Shown here one piece after another: positions 13,820-22,078 of a stretch of 64,000 nt of DNA (within the stretch, counting starts at the first letter, position 1; each line of letters opens with the position of its first letter). The notes below the pieces were generated by a model. It worked only from the letters and a program-made list of their open reading frames with translations. It made no database searches and was not told the DNA's origin. A program made the position numbers and the translations under genes. The DNA is from Sulfuritalea sp. (GTDB taxonomy: Bacteria > Pseudomonadota > Gammaproteobacteria > Burkholderiales > Rhodocyclaceae), in contig JADJQA010000010.1 of assembly GCA_016712985.1 (NCBI GenBank), positions 1-64,000 on the forward strand, read 5' to 3'.

Positions 13820-15382
13820 TCAGGCGGCCGCCTTCCGCGCTCCGGTTCTGCGCTGGTGGTATTTCCAGGACAGCTCTTCCCACTCAAGAGTCAGGCTGCC
13901 GCCCGTGGATTCGTGCTGGGTTTCCCAATTGGTCAGCAGGTCCAGGCAGGCATGATCGATATAGTCGAGATGCTCGAAATGGATATGGACTTCCGAGCCC
14001 TGACGCACGCGCTCCAGTTCGGCGGCCAGCAAGGGCAGGCGAATCAGCGTGGCCGAACCGGTCAGGTGGAGGTTCAGGCGGTTGTTGAGGAAGTCCTCGT
14101 CCCAGCGGATTTCGAGATGGGAAAACACATACAGCAACTTGAGCAACGAAAGGAACAGGCCGAACAGCACGCCCTTGAGCAGATCGGTGGAAACGATGAC
14201 GATGATCGTGGAAAAATAGATCGCCGCCTCGGTCTTGCCGTACAGCAGCAGCTTGGGAACAACCTTCGGATAGGCCAGCTTGTAGCCGGTGAACACCAGC
14301 AGCCCCGCCAGGCTCGCCACCGGGATATAGGCCAGGGTAAACGGCAGCACCACGACGAACACCAGCAGCCAGACCCCATGCAGGATCGCCGAACTGCGGG
14401 TTTGACCGCCGGCATCCACATTCGCACTGGAGCGCACGATCACTCCCGTCAGCGGCAGTACGCCGAGCAGGCCGCAAATCGCGTTGCCGGCTCCCTGCGC
14501 GGTCAGTTCCTTGTCGTACTTGGTGCGCGGACCCTGGTGCATCTGATCCACCGCGGTGGCGCACAGCAGGGTTTCGGCGCTGGCAATGAAAGCCACCGAA
14601 GCCGCCGCGATCAGCACGCCGCTGTCGAAAACCCGCTTGAGGCCTTCGAGGGTCGGATACTGGATCACCGACCAGATGTTGTTGATGTCCTCCGGATTCT
14701 TCAGCAGATCCGGGATGTACTTGATTTTGAGCTGCAGCAATGCCGCCACGCCCACCGCAACGACGATGGCCACCAGCGGGGCCGGCAACATCTTGAGTTT
14801 CCTGGGTGCGAAGCTTGCCCACAGGGCGATCACGGCGATCGTCAGCGCGCCGATCAGCAGGGTCTGCAACGGCGTCCCGCCGTCGTACAGCGCGTGGGAC
14901 AAGGCGCCGGGAATGCCCGCCAGGTTGTCGAAACCCGCGCCGATCGGCTTGCCGTCCAGCATCACATGGAATTGCGAGGCAAGAATCAGCACGCCAATCC
15001 CGGCCAGCATGCCGTGGATCACCGCCGGCGAAACCGCGCGGAACCATTGCCCCAGCTTCAGCAAGCCCGCCGCTATCTGCATCAACCCGGCCAACAACAC
15101 GATCACACCCAGCATGGGCAGGCCAAACTGCTGCACGATCTGCCAAACGAGCACGGTCAGGCCCGCCGCCGGGCCGCTCACCTGCAAGGGCGAACCCGCC
15201 AGCAGGCCCACCACCACGCCGCCAACGATGCCGGTAATCAATCCGGCGGTAGGCGGCACGCCGGAAGCAATCGAAATGCCCATGCACAGCGGCAAGGCCA
15301 CCAGGAACACGACGATCGAAGCCATCGCGTCCTTGCCGAAATTGCGGCGGTAATACTCGAATGTCGATGCTGCCTGCGTCAT
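13820..15382 (-). CDS. SulP-family anion permease with STAS domain
   Basis: Inner-membrane transporter of 520 residues. The membrane part (about 20-420) has ten or more hydrophobic segments with the SulP start (IVVFLVALPLCMGISIASG) and glycine-rich helices (PTAGLITGIVGGVVVGLL, SGPAAGLTVLVW). A C-terminal cytosolic STAS-like domain spans about 430-510 (EVHIHFEHLDYIDHACLDLL). SulP members carry sulfate, bicarbonate or dicarboxylates; substrate cannot be read from sequence. The start has GGGAG about 9 bases upstream. It converges on the helicase gene and ends 32 bases from it. No carbonic anhydrase or sulfur-assimilation gene lies nearby to suggest the substrate. Confidence 0.85.
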   Translation of the reverse strand: MTQAASTFEYYRRNFGKDAMASIVVFLVALPLCMGISIASGVPPTAGLITGIVGGVVVGLLAGSPLQVSGPAAGLTVLVWQIVQQFGLPMLGVIVLLAGLMQIAAGLLKLGQWFRAVSPAVIHGMLAGIGVLILASQFHVMLDGKPIGAGFDNLAGIPGALSHALYDGGTPLQTLLIGALTIAVIALWASFAPRKLKMLPAPLVAIVVAVGVAALLQLKIKYIPDLLKNPEDINNIWSVIQYPTLEGLKRVFDSGVLIAAASVAFIASAETLLCATAVDQMHQGPRTKYDKELTAQGAGNAICGLLGVLPLTGVIVRSSANVDAGGQTRSSAILHGVWLLVFVVVLPFTLAYIPVASLAGLLVFTGYKLAYPKVVPKLLLYGKTEAAIYFSTIIVIVSTDLLKGVLFGLFLSLLKLLYVFSHLEIRWDEDFLNNRLNLHLTGSATLIRLPLLAAELERVRQGSEVHIHFEHLDYIDHACLDLLTNWETQHESTGGSLTLEWEELSWKYHQRRTGARKAAA

Positions 15383-15742
15383 CTGCCAGTCGCTCCCTGA
15401 CTTGGTGTTCCGGATTGTTGCCGGCCGCTTCTTTTTACATGGCCTTGCCTATGGATTCTAGCGGATTTGGTGCACCGAACAAATCGTCCGGCCTCCCGAA
15501 ATTGCGACTCATCCTCGATCGAGGCATTTGCCGCTCTGGCGTTGCTGCCAGTTCCAGGCAACACAAGCACGGACAGCGAGTGCATCCAGCGCCGCCGTAT
15601 TCGATGAGCGTGGGTTGGCGCCCGCGGCAAACGGCCTCCCAGCCTATGCACGCCAGGTTGATGTATGTCGGCAACACCCGGAAAGCGCTGCGCGCGCGCT
15701 CCGGAGCAACCGCGTTGCCTGCCTGCGCCGGAATCGGCAACG

Positions 15743-15940
15743 TCAGGCAACCACCGCCTTGCGCGGATTGGCCCGGGCATCCTCGCCTTCGGCATCCTCG
15801 ACCGGATCATCGTCAGCGTCGCCGAAGCGCACAATATGCACGCCGGCCGGCAGATCGGCCTTGCGGCGGGAAAGTTCGGCCAGCCATTGGTTTCCGGGTG
15901 GCGCGAGAACATCCATCAGGCTCAAGGTTCGCTGCGTCAT
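15743..15940 (-). CDS. Small hypothetical protein, 65 residues
   Basis: Not recognised. The start MTQRTLSLMDVLAPPGNQWL at 15940 has AGGAG 7 bases upstream, which is why it is preferred over the two ATGs further upstream. The N-terminal half looks helical and the C-terminal half is strongly acidic (FGDADDDPVEDAEGEDA), ending ANPRKAVVA. No membrane segment or cysteine. It stands alone between the SulP gene and the hairpin array at 16029-16113. Confidence 0.5.
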   Translation of the reverse strand: MTQRTLSLMDVLAPPGNQWLAELSRRKADLPAGVHIVRFGDADDDPVEDAEGEDARANPRKAVVA

Positions 15941-16028
15941 TTGCGGCTCCTGCGATTCTTCCATCTTGTTGGACAACTGGATTTGCGCGTCCAGGGTCAC
16001 GTCCTCCGCAGTCCCTTGTGACTACTAA

Positions 16029-16113
16029 CCCCGGCGAGGGCGCCGGGGACATAAAGGCGAAGGCCCCGCGGAGGCGGGGCCTTCGGGCGGCTGGAAGGAG
16101 GAAACCAGCCGCC
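16029..16113 (-). terminator. Three consecutive strong hairpins downstream of the 19-codon ORF
   Basis: Three perfect stems follow one another. GGCGGCTGG (16086-16094) pairs with CCAGCCGCC (16105-16113). GAAGGCCCCGC (16059-16069) pairs with GCGGGGCCTTC (16074-16084) across a GGAG loop. CCCCGGCG (16029-16036) pairs with CGCCGGGG (16041-16048). Read on the minus strand they come after the micro-ORF at 16187-16128; only short T runs follow (CCTTTAT after the second), so termination is probable but the array may also stabilise a small RNA. Confidence 0.65.
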
Positions 16114-16127
16114 GGGGGAAGCTGTGC

Positions 16128-16187
16128 CTAGTGACCGAAGTAACGACGCGAAGCGGCGAGAAATTTGAGGATCACATCCGACTGCAT
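16128..16187 (-). CDS. Micro-ORF of 19 codons with its own ribosome site
   Basis: ATG at 16187 to TAG at 16128 encodes MQSDVILKFLAASRRYFGH. GGAG lies about 5 bases before the ATG; an in-frame ATG four codons upstream (16199) has no such site. The peptide is amphipathic with a basic RR and aromatic YFGH end. It is followed within 15 bases by three hairpins, so the unit looks like a short independent transcript. Function unknown: it could be a small membrane-associated peptide, a leader, or a chance ORF in a small RNA. Confidence 0.5.
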   Translation of the reverse strand: MQSDVILKFLAASRRYFGH

Positions 16188-16641
16188 ATCCGTCTCCATT
16201 GCTGTTCTGATCTTAGGGGCCATTGTTGAGATGGGGTCGGCATCCATCGGTTCAAGCCAAAATTGCAACAACTTGTTTCACGAGTCATGACCCTCCTTCG
16301 CGCCTTGACTGCGGCTTGCGTCTGGTTGTTGCCGGAGTGGCAGACTGCTGAACCGTGACGGATCCCTTGAGAATCGGATTGAATGGCATCGGTCCTCCCT
16401 GGTTGCGGTGGAATCCCGTCGAATCTGGACAGCCCAAGCGTCAGATGCCAGTAATTCCAGGATTCTGGAGAAAACCAGCCGGGCCGGGCGTCGGACCAAA
16501 CCTGTTTGATTCTGGACCGACTTCGGCTTCAAGTGCCTTGACATCGTCGAACGGATACTCTGGAACATTTGTCACAGCCCGCCCCTCTGATGTCAATTAT
16601 TTTGGACACATTGAAGGAGGAGGACAACCCCGCGCCGCGAT
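16188..16641. other. 454-base stretch, no convincing gene beyond the promoter side of the micro-ORF
   Basis: A 96-codon minus-strand frame (16568-16278) has no ribosome site, no recognisable domain and unusual codon use, so it is not called. TTGACA read leftward near 16596-16591 could serve transcription toward the micro-ORF but its -10 match is poor. Nothing else is seen. Confidence 0.4.
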
Positions 16642-17505
16642 TCACGCCTGATCCAGAGCAGGCCGGATGGCCCCAGCCACGTTAGCGTGGAGAGCACTCT
16701 TCAAACCCCTGATCCCCTCCAGCGCACCGACCGGGATGCCAACGTCGCGCAAATGCGTCACCTGCCATTCGCTCGGGTTGATGCGGACGATCGGCGCGCC
16801 GAGATCCTGGGCGAAGCTGCGCACCGTGGCGATGGCGCTGCCGGCGCCGACCTCGATGGCCACCGGACGTTGCGCCCTCGCCCGCCACTCGTGCAGCCGA
16901 ACCATCTGCATGTCTGTGCGACCGTCCGCCCAGTCCCAGTCGTTGAACATCAGGATCGCGGGCCGGGCCAGACCGCCGCACCGGGGGCAGCGCGGCAAGT
17001 CTGATGTCATGTGGCAGTTTTCCGCGTCGAGCTTCGGCGTCAGCGCTTCTGCACTCCAGATCGCCTCGGTGCAACGTTCCAGGCATTGCAGGTGATGGAT
17101 CGAGCCGTGGCATTCGACGACGCTTGCCTCGGCAAATCCGGCGCGCTGGAACTGCCCATCGACGTTGCTGGTGAACACGAAGGCGCCGTGCGGCATGCTC
17201 GCGGCGATATCGCGCAGCATGCCAAAGCCCTCGTGCGGGACGGTCTCGCGGTAGAGCCCCAGCCGATGGCCATAGAAGCCCCAGGCCAGTGCCGGGTCAG
17301 CCCTGAAGGCGGCCGGCGAGGCAATTTCCTCGAAGCGGATGCGCGCGCGGCCAAGTGCCGGATAGGCCTGCCAGAATCCCCTCGGCCCGCGGAAATCCGG
17401 CAAGCCGGAATCCACGCCCATGCCGGCTCCGGCGCAGATGACAAGCGCGTCGGCCTGGCCGATCAGCCGCGCGGCGGCGGTGTAGCGCGCGGCGAGACCG
17501 GACAT
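16642..17505 (-). CDS. Sir2-family NAD-dependent protein deacylase
   Basis: Sirtuin of 287 residues. The NAD-binding motif is GAGMGVDSGLPDFRG (26-40), followed by FTSNVD (111-116), the catalytic His in ECHGS (His 133), and a zinc knuckle from Cys 141, 145, 173 and 176. It removes acyl groups from lysines using NAD, giving nicotinamide and O-acyl-ADP-ribose. The met in GAGMG and Leu in SGLPDF deviate slightly from the usual GAGxSxxSGIPxFR, as in a bacterial subgroup. It begins 4 bases after the Mesh1-like gene, so the two are co-transcribed. Confidence 0.85.
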   Translation of the reverse strand: MSGLAARYTAAARLIGQADALVICAGAGMGVDSGLPDFRGPRGFWQAYPALGRARIRFEEIASPAAFRADPALAWGFYGHRLGLYRETVPHEGFGMLRDIAASMPHGAFVFTSNVDGQFQRAGFAEASVVECHGSIHHLQCLERCTEAIWSAEALTPKLDAENCHMTSDLPRCPRCGGLARPAILMFNDWDWADGRTDMQMVRLHEWRARAQRPVAIEVGAGSAIATVRSFAQDLGAPIVRINPSEWQVTHLRDVGIPVGALEGIRGLKSALHANVAGAIRPALDQA

Positions 17506-17509
17506 CGCG

Positions 17510-18049
17510 TCAGACGAATTCCTTCAGCCGCCAGGCGTCGTCGAACAGCGCATCCAGTTTCGGGTGGCTGCCGCGCAAGCCGGCGACGACCTCGCCTGCC
17601 CAGTCGAAGTAGTCGGCCTTGCGCTGCGCCGACCAGTCGGCCGGAGGTGCGGTCGCCATGTCGCGCAGGTTGCAGGTCTTGTCGGCCAGCTTCACCAGCC
17701 TGGCGCATGGCGAGGCATGGCGCGCATGCTCGATCTGAAGCTGCTTGCGCAGCTTCTTGGCCAGCGTCTTGTCGTCGGTGACTTCCAGCACCACGCCGGT
17801 GATCTCGTCGCCGAAGGCTTGCCGTAGTTCCTGCTCGGTGGTGTCCGTGTCCTCGATGGTGTCGTGCAACAGCGCGGCGCAAAGCGCCACCGGATCGGTT
17901 ACGCCGCACTCGTTGGCGAGCAGGTCGGCCACGGCAATCGGATGGTTGATGTAGGGCGAGGCGTCTACATCCTTGCGCCGTTGCTGGCGGTGCTTGTCGG
18001 CGGCGAAGCGCGCTGCCTTGATGACGATGGCGATTTCAGTGCCGCGCAT
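17510..18049 (-). CDS. HD-domain nucleotide hydrolase, Mesh1/SpoT-hydrolase-like
   Basis: 179-residue single-domain HD protein. His 36 (YINHPIAVA), the HD pair His 62-Asp 63 with following ED (LLHDTIEDTD) and Asp in LVKLADKTCNL (about 123) match the metal site of the RelA/SpoT (p)ppGpp hydrolase family. There is no synthetase domain, so it is a small alarmone hydrolase or, as reported for Mesh1, a NADPH phosphatase. GAGGA lies before the ATG. It is the middle gene of a three-gene minus-strand group with the secreted mini-protein upstream and the sirtuin downstream. Confidence 0.85.
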   Translation of the reverse strand: MRGTEIAIVIKAARFAADKHRQQRRKDVDASPYINHPIAVADLLANECGVTDPVALCAALLHDTIEDTDTTEQELRQAFGDEITGVVLEVTDDKTLAKKLRKQLQIEHARHASPCARLVKLADKTCNLRDMATAPPADWSAQRKADYFDWAGEVVAGLRGSHPKLDALFDDAWRLKEFV

Positions 18050-18086
18050 GTCCCAGTCCTCTCGGTGTCCATCCAGGTCCGGACGT

Positions 18087-18263
18087 TTACTGCTTGCGGC
18101 TGTATGTGCCGGTCAGCGTTGCCTTGCCGATGGAATTGGCATTGATCATGAAACCGGCAAGGGCGGCGGTCGCTCCCGATGGCAAGTCGAGCTTGAACGC
18201 GTCGGCGTGGACGCTGCCGGCGAGGACAAGCCAGGCGGCAAGCAACAGACCGGGACGAACCAT
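18087..18263 (-). CDS. Small secreted hypothetical protein, 58 residues
   Basis: ATG at 18263 has AAGGAG 7 bases upstream. The first 21 residues form a clean signal peptide (MVRPGLLLAAWLVLAGSVHA). The mature part of about 37 residues is DAFKLDLPSGATAALAGFMIN followed by a Gly/Thr-rich end finishing YSRKQ. Not recognised. It lies 37 bases upstream of the Mesh1-like gene in the same direction, suggesting one transcript, and divergent from selO. Confidence 0.65.
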   Translation of the reverse strand: MVRPGLLLAAWLVLAGSVHADAFKLDLPSGATAALAGFMINANSIGKATLTGTYSRKQ

Positions 18264-18404
18264 GATGGCTCCTTGAAAAAGGGGAAAATCAAGAGACTCG
18301 GGCGTGAGATTAGCAGAGTCGTCCCTGATTTCCCATCCCTCGTCGCCGCGCTTCATTTGCCGCCGGCGCTGTACACCGATTGCCCGGCCCCTTGCAACTC
18401 CGCC

Positions 18405-20042
18405 ATGAACGATATACCGCGCAATATGCTCGACCAAGCCTTGCAACTCGACCTGTGCGACCCGCGCCTGATGAGCCGCTTCGACAACAGTTTCGTCCGC
18501 GATCTGCCTGCCGATCCCTTGCAGCGCGATGTCCCGCGCCCGGTGCGCAACGCCTGCTACAGCAAGGTCAAACCCACGCCCGTCACCGCGCCCCGCTTGC
18601 TGGCCTGGGCGGACGCGGTCGGCGAGCTGCTGGGCATTGCGCGCCCTGATGCCGCGAGCGGAGCAGCGGCGGAGGTCCTGGGTGGCAATCGCGTGCTGCC
18701 GGGCATGCAGCCCTATGCCGCGCGCTACGGCGGCCACCAGTTCGGCAACTGGGCCGGCCAGCTTGGCGATGGCCGCGCGCTGACATTGGTCGAGGTGATC
18801 GGCCCGGACGGACAGCGTCGCGAGCTGCAACTCAAGGGCGCCGGCCGCACACCCTACTCGCGCACCGCCGACGGGCGCGCCGTGCTGCGCTCCTCGGTGC
18901 GTGAATTCCTTTGTAGCGAGGCCATGCACCATCTCGGCGTGCCTACAACGCGCGCGCTCTCCCTGGTCGCCACCGGCGAATCCGTGGTACGCGACATGTT
19001 CTACGACGGCAATCCGCAGGCCGAGCCCGGCGCCATCGTCTGCCGCGTCGCGCCGTCCTTCGTGCGCTTCGGCAACTTTGAAATCCTCGCCTGGCACGAC
19101 GAACTGGATGAACTCAAGCGCCTCGCCGATTACGTCATCGCGACCCACTATCCGGAACTGGGCGAACCCGCGCCCGAGGTGTATGCACGCTGGTTCGAGG
19201 AGATCTGCCGCCGCACCGCGCTGATGGTCGCCGACTGGATGCGCGTCGGCTTCGTTCACGGCGTGATGAACACCGACAACATGTCGATCCTCGGCCTCAC
19301 CATCGATTACGGCCCCTACGGCTGGCTGGAGGGTTACGACCTGGGCTGGACGCCGAACACCACCGATGCCGAGGGTCGCCGCTATTGTTACGGCCGGCAG
19401 GCGGAAATCGCGCAGTGGAATCTGCTGCGCCTGGCTGGCGCCCTGTCGCCGCTGATCCCGAACCGCGCGGACCTGGAAGCCGGGATCCGCACCTACGGGC
19501 GGGTCTATGGCGAATGCTCGCGGCGCATCATGGGCGACAAGCTTGGCCTGCTCAACTTCACCGCGAGCGACGACGCGCTGGTGGCAGACCTTGTCACCGC
19601 CTTGCATGCCACCGAGACCGACATGACTTTGTTCTTCCGCCGGCTTGCCGATGTCCCGGTGGATGAGGCCGCAGCCGGCTTGAGCGACGACGCGCTGCTC
19701 GCACCGCTGCGTCACGCCTTCTATGCCGACGCTGGCGACGCCGGGCGCCATCTGGTGGGCTGGCTGCGTCGCCATGGCGACCGCGTGCGCCGCGACGGCG
19801 AGGCGCCCGCCGTCCGCAGGGCGCGGATGAATCGCACCAACCCGAAGTACGTGGCGCGCAACTACCTGGCCCAGCTCGCCATCGATGCGCTGGCCGATGG
19901 TGATGCGTCCGTCATCGAACGGCTGCTCGGCGTGCTGCATCACCCCTACGACGAGCAGCCGGAACACGAGGATCTGGCCGCGCGCCGACCCGAGTGGGCG
20001 CGGCACAAGGCCGGCTGCTCGGCGCTGTCTTGCAGCTCCTGA
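18405..20042 (+). CDS. selO: Protein adenylyltransferase SelO (YdiU family)
   Basis: Pseudokinase-fold enzyme that transfers AMP from ATP to Ser, Thr or Tyr of proteins, linked to oxidative stress. Motifs: PYAARYGGHQFGNWAGQLGD, GAGRTPYSRTADGRAVLRSS, REFLCSEAMHHLGVPTTRAL, and the metal site HGVMNTDNMSILGLTIDYGP. It ends in CSS, where the cysteine replaces the selenocysteine of eukaryotic SelO three residues from the end. Start at 18405 (545 residues) was chosen; an alternative at 18426 is possible and the long open frame upstream to 17973 overlaps the opposite-strand genes and is rejected. Intact. A small HMA-like gene follows after 50 bases. Confidence 0.93.
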   Translation: MNDIPRNMLDQALQLDLCDPRLMSRFDNSFVRDLPADPLQRDVPRPVRNACYSKVKPTPVTAPRLLAWADAVGELLGIARPDAASGAAAEVLGGNRVLPGMQPYAARYGGHQFGNWAGQLGDGRALTLVEVIGPDGQRRELQLKGAGRTPYSRTADGRAVLRSSVREFLCSEAMHHLGVPTTRALSLVATGESVVRDMFYDGNPQAEPGAIVCRVAPSFVRFGNFEILAWHDELDELKRLADYVIATHYPELGEPAPEVYARWFEEICRRTALMVADWMRVGFVHGVMNTDNMSILGLTIDYGPYGWLEGYDLGWTPNTTDAEGRRYCYGRQAEIAQWNLLRLAGALSPLIPNRADLEAGIRTYGRVYGECSRRIMGDKLGLLNFTASDDALVADLVTALHATETDMTLFFRRLADVPVDEAAAGLSDDALLAPLRHAFYADAGDAGRHLVGWLRRHGDRVRRDGEAPAVRRARMNRTNPKYVARNYLAQLAIDALADGDASVIERLLGVLHHPYDEQPEHEDLAARRPEWARHKAGCSALSCSS

Positions 20043-20092
20043 ACGCAAAGCGGCCAGCGCGAACCCACACCACCTGACAGAGCGAATCGAGC

Positions 20093-20299
20093 ATGGAAAC
20101 CATTGTTGTACGGATCAGCGGAATGAAGGACGAGGAATGCGTACGCACCGTGGCCAACGCGATCCAGGATCTGCCCAGCATCGGCCACATCGAGGTCTCG
20201 CTGGAGAAGGGCGAAGCCAGTGTCGAGCATGGCCGCTTCATCAGCCCGGACGACATTCTGCGCGCCATCGTGGATGCCGGCTACGAAGCCACCTGCTGA
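20093..20299 (+). CDS. HMA-like small protein with one metal-site cysteine missing
   Basis: 68 residues with the beta-alpha-beta-beta-alpha-beta pattern of copper chaperones: VVRISGMKDEECVRTVANAI, IGHIEVSLEKGEASVEHG, DILRAIVDAGYEATC. Family members bind Cu(I) with GMxCxxC; here the first cysteine (position 13) is Asp, leaving Cys 16, with a second Cys at the very C-terminus. It therefore may not bind copper in the usual way. It follows selO and is closed by a terminator. Confidence 0.8.
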   Translation: METIVVRISGMKDEECVRTVANAIQDLPSIGHIEVSLEKGEASVEHGRFISPDDILRAIVDAGYEATC

Positions 20300-20319
20300 A
20301 CATTGCGCGGCCAAAGGCG

Positions 20320-20357
20320 AAAAGCCCGTTTCGGCATGTCACCAGAACGGGCTTTTT
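20320..20357 (+). terminator. Rho-independent terminator after the HMA-like gene
   Basis: AAAAGCCCGTT (20320-20330) pairs with AACGGGCTTTTT (20346-20357), 15-base loop, ending in five T. Closes the selO-HMA transcript. Confidence 0.85.
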
Positions 20358-20740
20358 GCTTACCGCTTTAGCTGTACTTGTAGTGCGCCCGCAAGCTGGA
20401 ACTCAAATCGGCGCTGCCCGTCGGGGCTGGAGCCCGGAAGACTCCTGGTCAAGGTAACACTGGACTTCGCGAACGTTTGTGTAGCGCTAGGTTTCCCTGG
20501 AATTGCCTGCAAGTCGAGGCGATTCAACTGTAGGCCTCTGCGCGCGCAATGTCAAATCGAGCATCGCGGTCGTCTGCCGATTCGCCAGCCACGTACAGCG
20601 TCGATTGGGTGTAGCATCTGCCGCGGCGCACCGGCAACAGGTCAGAATGGCGGAGCCGGGCAAGGCCGCCTGCACGGTTCGACCGCGTTGCTGATCGATC
20701 GGCATGTGCCGCCACAATTTGCACTTTCAGGAGAACTCAA
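20358..20740. other. 383-base stretch without a gene
   Basis: Several short frames exist on both strands but none has a ribosome site or recognisable protein. The right end holds the AGGAG site of the 44-residue protein at 20741. No repeat or RNA structure noticed. Confidence 0.4.
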
Positions 20741-20875
20741 ATGGCCAAGGGACAATTGCGCAGCAATCGTGAACAGAAAAAGCCCAAGAAGGACAAGACC
20801 AAGCCCGCCACGCCGGCTTCGCCTTTTGGCGGAGCGCAGGGAAAGTCATCCGTTCCCACGCCCGTCAAGAAGTAG
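20741..20875 (+). CDS. Lysine-rich small protein, 44 residues
   Basis: Begins MAKGQLRSNREQKKPKKDK and ends VPTPVKK. AGGAG lies 7 to 8 bases upstream of the ATG. Very basic, proline-rich, no hydrophobic core, so probably disordered and nucleic-acid-binding. Similar short Lys-rich ORFs with an 'RSNRExKKPKK' start are, to my recollection, common in betaproteobacteria and unnamed. Missed by length filters. Confidence 0.7.
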   Translation: MAKGQLRSNREQKKPKKDKTKPATPASPFGGAQGKSSVPTPVKK

Positions 20876-20968
20876 CACGGGCCCGGCGCGGGCTGCGAAT
20901 CGCCGGTTTCTGCGAATCAGCGACTGAAACGACACCTGGATCGCGCAAGCGATGGCGAATTGCTTGCG

Positions 20969-21520
20969 ATGGCCCTCAAATCGACGATCTTCAAGTTAGA
21001 ACTCCAGATCGCCGATCTGGATCGCAACTACTTCCAGAACCATGCGCTGACCGTCGCCCGGCATCCGTCGGAGACCGATGAGCGAATGATGGCACGGGTG
21101 CTGGCGTTCGCGCTGTATGCCGACCCGGCGTTGAGCTTCGGCAAGGGCTTGTCGTCCGAAGATGAGCCGGATCTGTGGCGCAAGGATCTGACCGGCGCCA
21201 TCGAGATCTGGATCGAAGTCGGTCTGCCCGATGAAAGACGCATCCGGCGCGCCTGCGGCAGGGCGCGACAGGTCGTCGTGCTGACTTACGGCGGACGTGT
21301 CGCCGACATGTGGTGGCAGCAGAATCGGGCTGCCCTGCAACGCCAGGACAACCTCACGATCATCAATCTGGCGGCGGAGGAATCGCGTGCGCTGGCGGCC
21401 CTCGCGGCACGCGGCATGCAGTTGCAGTGCACGCTGCAGGACGCCGAAGTCTGGTTGATTGTTGACGGAGAGAACACGCGAATCGCGCCGGAAATCCGCT
21501 TGGCGCCACCTGTCCGCTAG
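20969..21520 (+). CDS. YaeQ family protein
   Basis: 183 residues. The N-terminus MALKSTIFKLELQIADLDRN and internal HPSETDERMMARVLAFALYA plus DLTGAIEIWIEVGLPDERRI are characteristic of YaeQ, which has a restriction-endonuclease-like PD-(D/E)xK fold but no firmly established biochemical role. Start moved from 20960 to 20969 because family proteins begin at MALK. Its end overlaps the convergent deoxyribosyltransferase gene by 4 bases. Confidence 0.88.
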   Translation: MALKSTIFKLELQIADLDRNYFQNHALTVARHPSETDERMMARVLAFALYADPALSFGKGLSSEDEPDLWRKDLTGAIEIWIEVGLPDERRIRRACGRARQVVVLTYGGRVADMWWQQNRAALQRQDNLTIINLAAEESRALAALAARGMQLQCTLQDAEVWLIVDGENTRIAPEIRLAPPVR

Positions 21521-22020
21521 CAGATTCGGTCGGCTGCATGATGATCCTGTTGCAGACGCATCACCGCCCGCAACGCATCTGCTATCCCACCCTGCTCCAG
21601 TCGTACCGGTACCGACAGCATCAGGTTTAGGGCCAGCCCGAAATCCTCCACGGCCCAGCCCGTGGCATCGCGGCAATGGCCCGCGGCGTCGGGACTGACC
21701 GCGGGCAATCGATCGCGCAGCGGAATCAGCGTGTCGGCATAACCGATCACCGGCTTTCCGAGCGCCAGCGCATAGCCGATTTCGACGCAGGTTCCGGAAT
21801 CCGGCTCTGCGCCACGAAACGGATTGAGATTGGCTAGTACCGCATCGGCGTCGCCGATCAAGCGGAGGTTGTTGCGGTAGATGCCGACCGCGGTGGTTTG
21901 CCTGCCGTCGAGCGGGATCAGCGCCTGGTGGCCCTCCCGGCGGCACAGCGCACGGACGCTTTCGGCCCATTGCAGCGCGTCCGGGCGAAACACGTCGGGG
22001 CCGGCAATGTACAGCTTCAT
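21517..22020 (-). CDS. Nucleoside 2-deoxyribosyltransferase family protein
   Basis: 167 residues from MKLYIAGPDVFRPDALQW. The signature IAGPDVF, DADAVLANLNPFRGAEPDSGT with the catalytic-type Glu in TCVEIGYALALGKPVIGY, fits the nucleoside deoxyribosyltransferase fold, which swaps bases on deoxynucleosides or hydrolyses nucleotides. The start MKLYIAG is preferred to the ATG nine codons upstream. Cytoplasmic, intact, single gene. Confidence 0.85.
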   Translation of the reverse strand: MKLYIAGPDVFRPDALQWAESVRALCRREGHQALIPLDGRQTTAVGIYRNNLRLIGDADAVLANLNPFRGAEPDSGTCVEIGYALALGKPVIGYADTLIPLRDRLPAVSPDAAGHCRDATGWAVEDFGLALNLMLSVPVRLEQGGIADALRAVMRLQQDHHAADRIC

Positions 22021-22078
22021 GCGGCGAGGTTCATTGTTTCGGCGCACCGCGGACAGCCTCGCTCGGGGAAGCCGGCAT

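Noticed and set aside
13856..15400. Plus-strand ORF of 514 codons opposite the SulP gene
   Set aside because: His/Gln/Arg-rich shadow frame of a hydrophobic membrane protein on the other strand.
16278..16568. 96-codon minus-strand ORF
   Set aside because: No ribosome site, odd composition and no recognisable domain.
18264..20048. Minus-strand ORF of about 650 codons opposite selO
   Set aside because: Only its last 58 codons (18263-18087) have a ribosome site and signal peptide; the rest is the shadow of selO.
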